Part shown: positions 37,279 through 46,638 of the stretch, in pieces | How the letters are laid out: every line of letters begins with the position of its first letter | Position numbering within the stretch: position 1 is the stretch's first letter | NCBI GenBank assembly: GCA_001263235.1 | Contig: LGRD01000008.1 | Coordinates: 1-64,000, forward strand | DNA from: Methylibium sp. NZG | GTDB taxonomy: Bacteria > Pseudomonadota > Gammaproteobacteria > Burkholderiales > Burkholderiaceae_C | Direction of reading: 5' to 3' | DNA: 64,000 nt | Made by a program: the position numbers and the translations under genes | The notes under the pieces: model-generated | Databases searched by the model: none | What the model saw: only the letters and a program-made list of their open reading frames with translations | What the model was told of the DNA's origin: nothing

Positions 37279-38040
37279 TCAGGTTTCCGGCCCGCGCTCT
37301 TGGTGGCCCATTTTGGCCCTGACTTCTGAAAACCCATCGAGCAACTCGCTCACCTGGCGCGCGCGGACCTTGAGCCGGTAGTCCAACTCGGCGGCATTCT
37401 TCTCGACCATCTCGCCGACGTGCGATGCCAGCGTGTCGGGCGGCAGCTTGAGCCATGCCTCCGACTCGGAGCCTTCGCGCTCCACCGTCGCGCCGGCATC
37501 TCGGGCGATCTTCAGCATGGCCACGTTTTCGCTGAGTGCGTGGATGAACAGCGTCTGAACGCCGCGGTTGCGCGCGTGCAGCACGGCATGTTCGAACAGC
37601 CGTCGGCCGAAGCCCCGGCCGCGCGCCTTGGGCAGCACCGAGACGCCGAACTCGGCCATGGGCGGGCCGGGCGCAATGCGCGCGATGTCCGTTGCGCCCG
37701 TTGGGGCCACTGGGTGCGCAAGGTGCGCGACGGCGATCAGTTCCAGGTGGCGGTTGAAGATGCCGAAGACCTCGTCACGCTCGAAGTCCATCGAGTCCAC
37801 GTACCGATTGATTTGCGCGTCGGTCGCCGGGTAGCCGAAGCGGAGGTAGCGATCCCCCTCGGACAAAGCCAGCAGGTGCGCCGCCACCCGGTCGCGCTGG
37901 CGGGCGCCGAGCGAGCGGATCGGCACCCAGGTCCAGTTCAGCGGCGCTGGCTCGACGGCAGCAACCAGCGTGCTGGCCGGAGCCGGCATCGGCGGTCGCG
38001 CGGAATCTGAGATGGGCATCGCGGGGTTCGGCTCGTCCAT
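37279..38040 (-). CDS. GNAT-family N-acetyltransferase
   Basis: A 253-aa acetyltransferase. The acetyl-CoA pyrophosphate loop is in VLPKARGRGFGRRLFEHAVL (R-G-x-G-x-R/G pattern), preceded by FGIFNRHLELIAVAHLAH. A helical C-terminal extension of about 60 residues is outside the core domain. The ATG at 38040 has an AGAGG ribosome-binding site; an upstream ATG exists but lacks one. The acceptor substrate is unknown. Confidence 0.85.
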   Translation of the reverse strand: MDEPNPAMPISDSARPPMPAPASTLVAAVEPAPLNWTWVPIRSLGARQRDRVAAHLLALSEGDRYLRFGYPATDAQINRYVDSMDFERDEVFGIFNRHLELIAVAHLAHPVAPTGATDIARIAPGPPMAEFGVSVLPKARGRGFGRRLFEHAVLHARNRGVQTLFIHALSENVAMLKIARDAGATVEREGSESEAWLKLPPDTLASHVGEMVEKNAAELDYRLKVRARQVSELLDGFSEVRAKMGHQERGPET

Positions 38041-38151
38041 GGGACCTCTTACACCTAGGGTAAACACCAGTCTACGCCGATTGCTTAGGGGCCCGACTCC
38101 ACGGGCGCAGTCGGTGGGGTGGTCGCGCGTCGAGCACACGCCATTCGCAAT

Positions 38152-38160
38152 CTGCTAGAC
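38152..38160 (+). promoter_or_regulatory. Extended -10 promoter for rplM-rpsI
   Basis: TGCTAGACT matches an extended -10 element (TGN plus TAGACT); no good -35 is seen, which extended -10 promoters tolerate. It leaves a leader of about 170 nt before rplM with several short hairpins (GCGGGCTTCCCCGC). L13 represses its own leader in E. coli, so the leader may be regulatory. Confidence 0.4.
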
Positions 38161-38338
38161 TCGCGGGCTTCCCCGCAAATCCCCAGGGGAAGATCGTTTC
38201 GGTCTTGGGCCGGGGCGCAGCTGCCAAGAGAGTCCGCCACCGAAAGAAGCGGAACCGATTGCAGTCATGGGCGACGCGGGCTCCACCGAGGGGTCTGCCA
38301 AGCCCGCAACGGGGTTGTCAAACCTACTGAGAAGTGCC

Positions 38339-38767
38339 ATGAAAACCTTCAGCGCCAAACCGGCCGAAGTGACGCACGAGTGGTTTGTGATTGACGCAAC
38401 CGACAAGGTTCTCGGAAGGGTGGCCAGTGAAGTCGCCCTCCGTCTGCGCGGCAAGCACAAGGCCATTTACACGCCTCACGTCGATACCGGCGACTTCATC
38501 GTCATCGTCAACGCAGAAAAGCTCCGCGTCACCGGCAACAAAGCCAACGACAAGGTGTACTACAGCCACTCCGGCTTCCCGGGCGGCATCCACGCCATCA
38601 AGTTCAAGGACATGCAGGCCAAGCACCCCGGCCGCGCACTGGAGAAGGCCGTCAAGGGCATGCTCCCCAAAGGTCCGCTGGGCTACGCGATGGTCAAGAA
38701 GCTGAAGGTGTACGCCGGTGCCACGCATCCGCACACTGCCCAGCAGCCCAAAGTGCTGGACATCTGA
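38339..38767 (+). CDS. rplM: 50S ribosomal protein L13
   Basis: A 142-aa large-subunit protein essential for early 50S assembly. Diagnostic sequence: [60 protein letters not shown] and [19 protein letters not shown]. The ATG at 38339 gives the standard length; an open extension upstream is leader. First gene of the rplM-rpsI operon. Confidence 0.98.
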   Translation: MKTFSAKPAEVTHEWFVIDATDKVLGRVASEVALRLRGKHKAIYTPHVDTGDFIVIVNAEKLRVTGNKANDKVYYSHSGFPGGIHAIKFKDMQAKHPGRALEKAVKGMLPKGPLGYAMVKKLKVYAGATHPHTAQQPKVLDI

Positions 38768-38778
38768 AGGAGCGGTTG

Positions 38779-39171
38779 ATGATCGGAAACTGGAACTACG
38801 GCACCGGCCGCCGCAAATCTTCGGTGGCGCGCGTGTTCATGAAAAAGGGCACGGGGCAGATCCTCGTGAACGGCAAGTCGGTCGAGCAGTATTTCGGCCG
38901 GCAGACGTCGATCATGGTCGTCAAGCAGCCACTGGTGCTGACGTCCAACGTCGAGGCGTTCGACGTGAAGGTGAACGTGCACGGCGGCGGCGAATCCGGC
39001 CAGGCGGGTGCGGTGCGCCACGGCATCACCCGCGCGCTGATCGACTACGACGCGGCGCTCAAGGGCGAGTTGAGCCGCGCCGGTTTCGTCACGCGCGACG
39101 CGCGTGAAGTCGAGCGCAAGAAGGTCGGCCTGCACGGCGCGCGCCGTCGCAAGCAGTTCAGCAAGCGCTGA
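38779..39171 (+). CDS. rpsI: 30S ribosomal protein S9
   Basis: A 130-aa small-subunit protein whose basic C-terminus ([12 protein letters not shown]) reaches the P-site t[23 protein letters not shown] and [17 protein letters not shown] are diagnostic. An in-frame TTG lies just before the ATG; the ATG at 38779 with its GAAGGAG site is preferred. It follows rplM by 11 bp, and a strong terminator comes after it. Confidence 0.98.
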   Translation: MIGNWNYGTGRRKSSVARVFMKKGTGQILVNGKSVEQYFGRQTSIMVVKQPLVLTSNVEAFDVKVNVHGGGESGQAGAVRHGITRALIDYDAALKGELSRAGFVTRDAREVERKKVGLHGARRRKQFSKR

Positions 39172-39196
39172 TCCGCCACGAGGCGCCGACGCTCGC

Positions 39197-39226
39197 AAAG
39201 GCCACTCCTGAGTGGCCTTTGTTGTT
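39197..39226 (+). terminator. Rho-independent terminator of rplM-rpsI
   Basis: AAAGGCCACTC / GAGTGGCCTTT form an 11-bp perfect stem with a tight loop, followed by GTTGTT, 26 bp after the rpsI stop. Confidence 0.85.
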
Positions 39227-39381
39227 ACAGGGGCCCTGCAAGGGCGCTCCTACAATCGCGCCTCGTCATCAACTGATTCAGGATCGCCGATGATCGTCAC
39301 TGCTTGGGCCCAGCCACGCGAGGCTGAGGGCTGCCAAGTGACCGCAGGCCGGGCCATGCGCGCGGGCGACAAGGGGGCCTG

Positions 39382-40092
39382 ATGCGCTGGAAGTTGTTGC
39401 GTCGCCGGCTGTCGATCAGCGCGCCGCGCATGATCGTTCGCAGCCGGTTGCCCTGGCCCCTCCGATGGGCGGCCGTCGCGCTGATGTTCGGTTTCTCGGC
39501 GGCTCTGGGGCTGTGGGCATTCGAGTTTGGCAAAGACATTGCCGGCTTCGACGGAGACTCCAAGGCCGAACTGGCGAAGCTGCGCGTCGAAGTCGAACAA
39601 CTGCGCGATGAGCGCGAGAAGGCGCTTTCAGTGGCGAACATCGCCGAAAGCCTGCTCAAGACCGAAAAGGCCGCTCAGGACAAGCTCGCTCAGAGCGTCA
39701 AGGCCGTGGAAGCCGAGAACATGACGCTGAAGAGCGACCTCGGCTTCTTCGAGCGCCTGTTGCCGGCCAGTGGCAGCGAGGGCCTGACCATCCGCGGCTT
39801 GCAGGCCGAAGAGAAGAGCCCGGGCCAATTGCGCTTCCAGTTGCTGGTCATGCAGGCCGGCAAGGCCCCGCCCGAATTCGCCGGCCGGTACGAAGTGACC
39901 CTGACGGGCCTGCTCGATGGCAAACCGTGGAGCCTGCCGCAGCCCGGTGGCCCGAAGCCGCTCCAATTGAAACAGTATTTGCGGGTCGAAGGCATGATCG
40001 ATCATCCTGTCGGCGCCGTGGTAAAAGCGGTCACCGTCCGGGTACTCGGCAAGAACGGCGAGGCCAGGGCCAATCAGACACTGAAACTTTAG
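39382..40092 (+). CDS. DUF6776 family membrane protein
   Basis: A 236-aa protein with a basic N-terminus, one membrane helix at about 29-46 (WAAVALMFGFSAALGLWAF), a coiled coil at about 58-115 (LAKLRVEVEQLRDEREKALS, AAQDKLAQSVKAVEAENMTL), and a beta-rich C-terminal domain. DUF6776 genes commonly precede a bactofilin gene in Burkholderiales, as here (38-bp gap), so an envelope or cytoskeletal link is plausible. The function is unknown. Confidence 0.78.
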   Translation: MRWKLLRRRLSISAPRMIVRSRLPWPLRWAAVALMFGFSAALGLWAFEFGKDIAGFDGDSKAELAKLRVEVEQLRDEREKALSVANIAESLLKTEKAAQDKLAQSVKAVEAENMTLKSDLGFFERLLPASGSEGLTIRGLQAEEKSPGQLRFQLLVMQAGKAPPEFAGRYEVTLTGLLDGKPWSLPQPGGPKPLQLKQYLRVEGMIDHPVGAVVKAVTVRVLGKNGEARANQTLKL

Positions 40093-40130
40093 GCGGCGCT
40101 TCGCCGCGTCGGCCTGCCCAGGAGAACGTC

Positions 40131-40526
40131 ATGTTCGGCAAGAAAAAGCAACCTCCCATCGGAACGCTCATCGGCGAAGGCACGGTGGTTCACGGGGAAC
40201 TGCGGTTTTCGGACGGCCTGCGGATCGACGGCGAGATCTTCGGCGACGTGGTGGCCTCCGGCGACCAGCCGAGCATCCTGGTCATCAGCGAAAAGGCCAG
40301 GGTGACGGGCAAGGTCAAGGCCGGCCATGTGATCATCAACGGTCTGGTGATGGGCCCCGTCCAGTCGGACGACCTGCTTGAATTGCAGCCCCGGGCCACC
40401 ATCATCGGAGATGTGCGGTATGAGGTGCTCGAGATGCATCCGGGCGCCACCATCGACGGCGAACTGAAGCCCTTGAAGGCAGACGACAAACCCGCCCTGA
40501 AGCTGGCCGTTCCCAATCACGGATAA
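40131..40526 (+). CDS. Bactofilin (polymer-forming cytoskeletal protein)
   Basis: A 131-aa protein with the right-handed beta-helix bactofilin domain: [54 protein letters not shown] and [11 protein letters not shown] repeats. Bactofilins self-assemble into filaments at the membrane and help shape or localise cell-wall machinery. It lies between DUF6776 and erpA on the same strand. Confidence 0.94.
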   Translation: MFGKKKQPPIGTLIGEGTVVHGELRFSDGLRIDGEIFGDVVASGDQPSILVISEKARVTGKVKAGHVIINGLVMGPVQSDDLLELQPRATIIGDVRYEVLEMHPGATIDGELKPLKADDKPALKLAVPNHG

Positions 40527-40560
40527 TCGAAGTGTCGGCACGTTGCCGAAGGAGTCCACC

Positions 40561-40941
40561 ATGAGCGCAGTCGCTGAAAACGTCCAGACCCCCGCCACCT
40601 TCGATGAGCCGCCGGTGCCGCTGGTGTTCACCGACAGCGCTGCCGGCAAGGTCAAGGAGTTGGTCGACGAAGAAGGCAACCCCGACCTGAAGCTGCGCGT
40701 GTTCGTGCAAGGCGGCGGCTGTTCCGGCTTCCAGTACGGTTTCACCTTCGACGAAGTCGTCAACGAGGACGACACGCAGATGAACAAGAACGGCGTCACG
40801 CTGCTCATCGACGCGATGAGCCTGCAGTACCTTGCCGGCGCCGAGATCGACTACAAGGACGACCTGCAAGGCGCGCAGTTCGTCATCAAGAACCCGAACG
40901 CGACGACCACTTGCGGGTGTGGGTCGAGTTTCTCGGTCTGA
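40561..40941 (+). CDS. erpA: Iron-sulfur cluster insertion protein ErpA
   Basis: A 126-aa A-type carrier delivering [Fe-S] clusters to apo-enzymes. The three ligand cysteines are present: Cys54 ([10 protein letters not shown]) and Cys118/Cys120 ([12 protein letters not shown]). The ATG at 40561 follows GAAGGAG. It is 34 bp from the bactofilin gene, probably one operon ending at the terminator at 40986. Confidence 0.96.
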   Translation: MSAVAENVQTPATFDEPPVPLVFTDSAAGKVKELVDEEGNPDLKLRVFVQGGGCSGFQYGFTFDEVVNEDDTQMNKNGVTLLIDAMSLQYLAGAEIDYKDDLQGAQFVIKNPNATTTCGCGSSFSV

Positions 40942-40985
40942 CGGCTGGGGTTGACCACAGCGCGGGCGCAGGGCCTGCGCGAACG

Positions 40986-41013
40986 ACGCCGCCGAAAGGC
41001 GGCGTTTGTCTTT
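40986..41013 (+). terminator. Rho-independent terminator after erpA
   Basis: An ACGCCGCC-GAAA-GGCGGCGT stem with a GNRA loop is followed by TTGTCTTT. It lies between erpA and the convergent anmK gene. Confidence 0.75.
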
Positions 41014-41050
41014 GCTGGGCGCCCGATCCGCTTTTCGGCCGGCGGCACTC

Positions 41051-42178
41051 TCAGCGGCCGGGGTACAGCGCGCCCAGCACGCGCGGCCCGGCGGCGCCGG
41101 TGGTCTCGCTGACGTTGCCGTGTTCGCGCCGGCAACAGGCCCGCGCCAGCCAAGCGAATGCACACGCCTCGACCTGCATGGCGGGCAAACCTCGGGCGTC
41201 GGTTTTGAGCACGTTCACGCCGGCCAGATTGGCCGCCAGGCGGCTCATCAGGTGCGTGTTCAGCGAGCCGCCTCCGCACACCAGCAACTCGCGGCAGGGT
41301 GGTGCGTGCGATCGCAACGCCGCCGCGCAGGTCTGCGCTGTCAGCTCGGCCAGCGTGGCCTGGACATCTTCGGTCGGCAAAGCTGGCACCGCGCCCAGCC
41401 CGGTGAGGATCCCCTCCAGCCAGCCAGGGTTGAAGAGATCGCGCCCCGTGCTCTTGGGGGGCGTGCGCGAAAAGTAGGGCTCCGCCCGCAGCGCGGCCAA
41501 AAGCGCTTCGCTGACGGTTCCGCTGGCAGCCCAGGCGCCGCCATCATCGAACGCTCGGCCGGTGTGCCGATGACACCAGTGGTTCATCAGCGCGTTGCCG
41601 GGCCCGCAGTCGAACCCAAGGGTCGATCCGGTCGGGGCCAGCACCGTCAGGTTGGCGATGCCGCCGACATTGAGCACAGCCACGGTTTGCTCGTCGCGCG
41701 CAAAGACGGCGCGATGGAAGGCAGGAACCAGTGGCGCGCCCTGGCCACCGGCCGCGACATCGCGGCTGCGAAAGTCGGCCACCACGTCCACGCCAGTCAG
41801 TTCGGCCAGCAGGGCGGGTGCGTTGATCTGGATCGTGTAGCCGGTCGCATCGAACTCACCCGGCCGGTGCCTCACGGTCTGGCCGTGAACGCCGATCGCT
41901 CGCACTTCATCGGGGCGCGCGCCAGCTTGTGCAAGCAGGTCCGCCACAAGCTGCGCGCCCACGCGCGACAAGGTGTTGGCCGCGATGGCGGCGCGGTGCA
42001 GCTCGTTGTCTCCAGCGGTGTTCAGCGCCAGCAACTCGGCAGAAAAGGAAGCTGCAAAGTCCAGGTGTGCATGGGCCAGCACATGGACCGGGCTGGCGCC
42101 AGTGTCGAAGTCGCACAGAACCCCATCGACTCCGTCCAGCGAGGTACCCGACATCAGCCCGATGAACAGTCCGCCCAT
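41051..42178 (-). CDS. anmK: Anhydro-N-acetylmuramic acid kinase
   Basis: A 375-aa peptidoglycan-recycling enzyme that hydrolyses and phosphorylates 1,6-anhydro-MurNAc to MurNAc-6-phosphate. ASKHA-fold motifs: FIGLMSGTSLDGVDGVLCDF at the N-terminus, IGVHGQTVRHRPGEFDATGY, NVGGIANLTVLAP and LLVCGGGSLNTHLM. It lies 68 bp downstream of the M23 peptidase gene on the same strand; both act on cell wall. Confidence 0.96.
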   Translation of the reverse strand: MGGLFIGLMSGTSLDGVDGVLCDFDTGASPVHVLAHAHLDFAASFSAELLALNTAGDNELHRAAIAANTLSRVGAQLVADLLAQAGARPDEVRAIGVHGQTVRHRPGEFDATGYTIQINAPALLAELTGVDVVADFRSRDVAAGGQGAPLVPAFHRAVFARDEQTVAVLNVGGIANLTVLAPTGSTLGFDCGPGNALMNHWCHRHTGRAFDDGGAWAASGTVSEALLAALRAEPYFSRTPPKSTGRDLFNPGWLEGILTGLGAVPALPTEDVQATLAELTAQTCAAALRSHAPPCRELLVCGGGSLNTHLMSRLAANLAGVNVLKTDARGLPAMQVEACAFAWLARACCRREHGNVSETTGAAGPRVLGALYPGR

Positions 42179-42246
42179 GCGCCGATTGTGCCCGCGGGGC
42201 TAGCAGGACTCGGACTCTGGCCGTGCCGCTCGCGGACGAGCGACGC

Positions 42247-43632
42247 CTACTCCGAGTGGCTGCCGGAGCGCCCCATCGTCTGCGCCACGTCCAGCGGCCC
42301 GCGCACACTGTGGGCCCACTGCGCAAACTGCGCCTTGGCGGCGGGCGCGACCGTGGCGGCTTCCGAACCCTGCGCCATCAACAGCGGGTCCTGGTGGACG
42401 CCACCGATCTTGAACTCGAAGTGCAGGTGCGGGCCGGTGGCCCAGCCCGTCGCGCCCACGGCGCCGATGTGCTGACCCTGCTCGACACGCTGGCCGACCT
42501 CGACGTCGATTCGGCTCAGGTGCGCGTATACCGTGGCGCGGTCCTTGTCGTGCTTGATCTGCACGATGTTGCCGTAGCCGTTCTGCTGGCCCGCAAATTC
42601 GACCACGCCGTCACCCACCACCCGCACCGGCGTGCCTCGCGGCGCGGCGTAGTCGACGCCGTTGTGCTGCTTCCACTGGTTCAGGATCGGGTGCATGCGC
42701 ATCGCAAACCCCGAGGTCGTGCGGGAGAACTCCAGCGGGCTGGCCAGGAAAGAGTGGCTCCGGCTCTTGCCATTGAAGTCGTAGTACGCGCCCTTGCCTT
42801 GTTCGTCCTTGAACCACAGCGCCGAAAAGCGCCGCCCCTTGTTGACGAACTCCGCCGCCACGACGCGACCGGACGGCACGCCCCACGTCACTGCCTCACC
42901 GTCGGCGGTGAGGGTTTCGTAAATCATGCTGAACGTGTCGCCCTTGCGCAGCTCGCGGTGGAAGTCGATGTCGGTCGACAAGATTTCTGCCAATTGGCTG
43001 GCCAACGCGTCGGAGACACCGGCCTCGTCGGTCGCGGCAAACAGCGAGGTCTGGATGGTCCCGCCCGCCAGGCGCTGCTGTGCCAGCATCGGAGCCACCT
43101 CGGCGCTCGAGCGCAGCTTGCCGTCCCGGCGCACCACGCTCAACCGCGTGAAGTGACTGCCCGACTGCGCCCCGGCAGGCGCGGCGTAACGCGCCACCAG
43201 TTCAACGAGCGTGCCCGCGGCGTCGGTGCTCACTTGCACCGACTTGCCGCTGCGCCCTTCAAGCAGCTTGCGGGCCACGGGGTCTTGACGAAGGAAGGCG
43301 GCGGCTGACGCGTCATCGACGTTCAACCGGCGCAACAGGCTGTCCGCGGTGTCGCTCGTGCGGGTCACGTCGCTTCGGTACAGCGACAGCCCTTGCTCGG
43401 CGAGCCGCTCCAGCTGCACATCGATGCCCATTGGCTCGACGGACTCGGTGATCAGCGTTTGCGCAAGCAGCGACGCCTCGGGCCCCCGTGGTGCAATTCC
43501 GAACGCCGTCGCACCAAAACCGGCCAGCCCGAGGATGACGACGGAGCTCAGGCTGCGCGGGTGCTTCGCGACGAACTGTCCCGCGCGCGCCCAGGCCTGG
43601 GGCAAAACTGACTGCAAATCCGACGATTTCAT
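42247..43632 (-). CDS. M23-family murein endopeptidase (membrane-anchored)
   Basis: A 461-aa LytM/MepM-like protein: N-terminal membrane anchor at about 29-46 (SSVVILGLAGFGATAFGI), an OapA/LysM-like middle part (LRKGDTFSMIYETLTADGEA), then the peptidase domain with zinc motif HNGVDYAAPRGTPV (HxxxD) and GPHLHFEFKIGG (HxH). All ligands are present, so it should be active on peptide cross-links. The ATG at 43632 is preferred; an in-frame ATG at 43710 would add a non-conserved leader. Confidence 0.93.
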   Translation of the reverse strand: MKSSDLQSVLPQAWARAGQFVAKHPRSLSSVVILGLAGFGATAFGIAPRGPEASLLAQTLITESVEPMGIDVQLERLAEQGLSLYRSDVTRTSDTADSLLRRLNVDDASAAAFLRQDPVARKLLEGRSGKSVQVSTDAAGTLVELVARYAAPAGAQSGSHFTRLSVVRRDGKLRSSAEVAPMLAQQRLAGGTIQTSLFAATDEAGVSDALASQLAEILSTDIDFHRELRKGDTFSMIYETLTADGEAVTWGVPSGRVVAAEFVNKGRRFSALWFKDEQGKGAYYDFNGKSRSHSFLASPLEFSRTTSGFAMRMHPILNQWKQHNGVDYAAPRGTPVRVVGDGVVEFAGQQNGYGNIVQIKHDKDRATVYAHLSRIDVEVGQRVEQGQHIGAVGATGWATGPHLHFEFKIGGVHQDPLLMAQGSEAATVAPAAKAQFAQWAHSVRGPLDVAQTMGRSGSHSE

Positions 43633-43837
43633 GGCATCTGGAGCCGTAAAGCTCTCAATTCGAGCGCAGGCTTCACGCCATGCCCGCGATAGTCCCCATT
43701 CGTTCAACATGCACACAGGCTCTGCGGCCCGGTCGCACCCGACGGCTACTTGTAACGAACGTGCAATTTTAACGCCAGCCGGAGGATCCCCCGACAAGCC
43801 CCTGGGCGGGGCGGGTTGCCGACGCCGAAGGGGCGCC

Positions 43838-44632
43838 TCAGCGTTTGCGGGCGATCAGCGCCATCGAGTCGAGCACCGTGTCGCCTTCGATGCGGCGCCC
43901 GCGGCAGTCGAAGGCGACGGCGTCGGGCTGGAAGCCGGCATCCTCGAGTTGCTGGCGCTGCCGGGCCAGCGTGATGTAGTAAAGCATCACGCCGTAGTTG
44001 TGGCACACATCGTTGAGCACCGCGTAGCTCGAGGTGTGTATCTCGTGTTTGATGTGCTGACGGCGTTGGTGAAAGCTGATGGCCGTGTCCTTGACAAACC
44101 GCGCAGCGCGCACAAGCATGCGGACCGGGTTTGCAGTGAGATGCAGGTCGGGGAAGCGGAATCCTGCCTTTGCTTCCGGGCTGTTTCGGTTGTATGTGGT
44201 GAATAGAAACACGCCTGCGGGCTTCAACACCCGGTAGACCTCGCGCATGATCGCCAGCCGGTCGTCGTGGCCGACCATGCTGATGCCGTTGCAACTGAAC
44301 ACGGCCAGCGAGATCGACGCGTCGCGCACGTTGGACAGCCGGCGCGCATCGGCGTGCTCGAATCGGGCATGGGGAAAGCGGGTCCGGCACGCGTCGATCA
44401 TCTCCTGGCTGTAGTCGACGCCAAGGTAGTCGGGGCTCACCTTCATCAAGGCTCTGACGGTGCGGCCACCGCCGACGCCGATGTCGAGCACCGGGCCACC
44501 GCGAACCTCGTCGGCCACCTGGTCGAGCGAGGCGCGCTCGTGGGGCAGCAAGCCGTCCGGCCGCGCGTAGTGCGCAACAACGGCGGCAGAGCGCATGGTA
44601 CGCAGGTTGATTCTGTCAATGACGTTGTCCAT
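43838..44632 (-). CDS. Class I SAM-dependent methyltransferase
   Basis: A 264-aa methyltransferase of the Methyltransf_11/25 type: motif I VLDIGVGGGRTVRALM, acidic loop YLGVDYSQEMIDAC, then FEHADARRLSNV and LKPAGVFLFTTYNRN. A five-codon longer start exists. It sits between the M23 peptidase gene (same strand) and divergent tyrS. The substrate is not readable. Confidence 0.88.
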   Translation of the reverse strand: MDNVIDRINLRTMRSAAVVAHYARPDGLLPHERASLDQVADEVRGGPVLDIGVGGGRTVRALMKVSPDYLGVDYSQEMIDACRTRFPHARFEHADARRLSNVRDASISLAVFSCNGISMVGHDDRLAIMREVYRVLKPAGVFLFTTYNRNSPEAKAGFRFPDLHLTANPVRMLVRAARFVKDTAISFHQRRQHIKHEIHTSSYAVLNDVCHNYGVMLYYITLARQRQQLEDAGFQPDAVAFDCRGRRIEGDTVLDSMALIARKR

Positions 44633-44833
44633 TGCCCAGCCTAGCACGCAGGTGGTGCAGCGAAGTTCCCGTGTGTCGGGGGCCGCGCGGAAAGCGGCAA
44701 CGAGCGTGGCTTCCTACCGTCGCGCTGAGGCGCGGGACGCGGTTCGGTCGGCCCCGGTCGGCGAGATCGGGGCCACTAGAATCGATTTGAAACGTGGTGG
44801 CGCGCCGCGCACGACTGCACTCGGACCCCTCTC

Positions 44834-46081
44834 ATGTCAGCGAACGACAAGCCCCCCGCCGCCCGCCCCGCCCACCCGATCACCGACCGCGTGCGCGAGG
44901 CGATGGCTGTCTCCCTCCGCGGCTGCGACGAACTGCTGCCCGAGGCCGACTGGCTTGCCAAGCTCGCGCGCTCCGAGGCCACCGGCCAGCCCCTGCGCGT
45001 CAAACTCGGCCTGGACCCGACGGCGCCCGACATCCACATCGGCCACACCGTCGTGCTCAACAAGATGCGCCAGTTGCAGGACCTGGGGCACACGGTGATC
45101 TTTCTCATCGGCGACTTCACGTCGATGATTGGCGACCCGTCCGGTCGCAACACCACCCGCCCGCCGCTCACGCGCGAGCAGATCGAGGCCAACGCGCAGA
45201 CCTACTACCGCCAGGCCAGCCTGGTGCTCGACCCGGCCAAGACCGAGATCCGCTACAACTCCGAGTGGAGCGACCCGCTGGGTGCGCGCGGCATGATCCA
45301 GCTCGCCGCCAAGTACACGCTGGCCCGCATGCTGGAGCGCGACGATTTCACCAAGCGCTTCAAGACCGGCGTGCCGATCTCGGTGCACGAGCTGCTCTAC
45401 CCGCTGATGCAGGGCTACGACTCGGTCGCGCTCAAGAGCGACCTGGAGCTCGGCGGCACCGACCAGAAGTTCAACCTGCTCGTCGGCCGCGCGCTGCAGA
45501 CCGAGTACGGCCAGGAGCCGCAATGCATTCTGACGATGCCGCTGCTCGAGGGCCTCGACGGTGTCGAGAAAATGTCCAAGAGCAAGGGCAACTACATCGG
45601 CATCAGCGAACCCGCGAATGACATGTTCGCCAAGGTCCTGTCGATCAGCGACACGCTGATGTGGAAGTACTTCACCTTGCTGAGCTTCCGCCCCGAGGCC
45701 GAGATTGCGCGGCTCAAGGCCGAGACAGACGCCGGCCGCAACCCGAAAGACGCCAAGCTGCTGCTCGCACGCGAAATCACGACGCGGTTCCACGACGTCA
45801 CGGCCGCCGACGCCGCCGAGCGCGACTTCAACCACCGCGCGCAAGGCGGCGTGCCCGACCAGATCGACGAGGTTGCGCTGGGCGGCGCGCCGCTGGGCAT
45901 CGCCGTGTTGCTCAAGCAGGCGGGCTTGGCACCGTCCACCAGCGAGGCGAACCGGCTGATCGACGGCAACGGCGTGCGCATCGACTCCGCCGCGGTGACG
46001 GACAAGGCGCTCAAGCTCGGCGCCGGCACCTACGTGCTGCGAGTGGGCAAGCGCAAGTTCGCGCGTGTCACGCTGAGCTGA
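44834..46081 (+). CDS. tyrS: Tyrosyl-tRNA synthetase
   Basis: A 415-aa class I aminoacyl-tRNA synthetase. HIGH is HIGH at 68-71 and KMSKS is at 246-250; [17 protein letters not shown] and [13 protein letters not shown] are the tyrosine-site landmarks. A C-terminal S4-like RNA-binding domain is present ([20 protein letters not shown]). The length and sequence fit the TyrS subfamily common in betaproteobacteria. Followed by dtd, which removes wrongly attached D-Tyr, a functional neighbour. Confidence 0.97.
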   Translation: MSANDKPPAARPAHPITDRVREAMAVSLRGCDELLPEADWLAKLARSEATGQPLRVKLGLDPTAPDIHIGHTVVLNKMRQLQDLGHTVIFLIGDFTSMIGDPSGRNTTRPPLTREQIEANAQTYYRQASLVLDPAKTEIRYNSEWSDPLGARGMIQLAAKYTLARMLERDDFTKRFKTGVPISVHELLYPLMQGYDSVALKSDLELGGTDQKFNLLVGRALQTEYGQEPQCILTMPLLEGLDGVEKMSKSKGNYIGISEPANDMFAKVLSISDTLMWKYFTLLSFRPEAEIARLKAETDAGRNPKDAKLLLAREITTRFHDVTAADAAERDFNHRAQGGVPDQIDEVALGGAPLGIAVLLKQAGLAPSTSEANRLIDGNGVRIDSAAVTDKALKLGAGTYVLRVGKRKFARVTLS

Positions 46082-46167
46082 CGACGCGGGCGACCGCTGT
46101 TGGAGCCTCTCATGGCGACCGATCCACTCGCGCCGGCTGCGGCGATTCGCACACACGCGAGCTTGCC

Positions 46168-46623
46168 GTGATCGCGCTGGTGCAGCGGGTGGCGCGAGCG
46201 CAGGTCACGATCGCCGGGCCGGCCTCAAGGGACGCCGTCGGCACGATCGGCGCCGGCCTGCTGGTGTTCGTCTGCGCCGAGCCTGGCGACACAGAGGCGC
46301 TCGCCGACAAGCTCGTTCACAAACTCTTGAAGCTGCGCGTCTTTTCGGACGCTGCCGGCAAGATGAACCGCAGCGTGGTGGACGTGCAGGGCGGTCTGTT
46401 GATCGTCAGCCAGTTCACACTGGCGGCCGACGTGTCGGGCGGCAACCGCCCCAGCTTCACAGCGGCTGCGATGCCCGAACTCGGCCGGCTTCTTTACGAC
46501 CGCACGGTCAGCACTGCGCGCTCGTTGCACGCCGACGTGGCCTGCGGCCGATTCGGCGCCGACATGCAGGTCGAACTCGTCAACGACGGTCCGGTCACGA
46601 TACCGATCAGGCTGCAGGCCTGA
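46168..46623 (+). CDS. dtd: D-aminoacyl-tRNA deacylase
   Basis: A 151-aa chirality-proofreading enzyme that frees D-amino acids from tRNA. The start is GTG at 46168, giving the family N-terminus [15 protein letters not shown]. Catalytic motifs SQFTL and NDGPVTIPI (the GP motif) are present. It is 86 bp downstream of tyrS and convergent with the Bug-type receptor gene. Confidence 0.94.
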   Translation: MIALVQRVARAQVTIAGPASRDAVGTIGAGLLVFVCAEPGDTEALADKLVHKLLKLRVFSDAAGKMNRSVVDVQGGLLIVSQFTLAADVSGGNRPSFTAAAMPELGRLLYDRTVSTARSLHADVACGRFGADMQVELVNDGPVTIPIRLQA

Positions 46624-46638
46624 CCGGCCGCATTCACA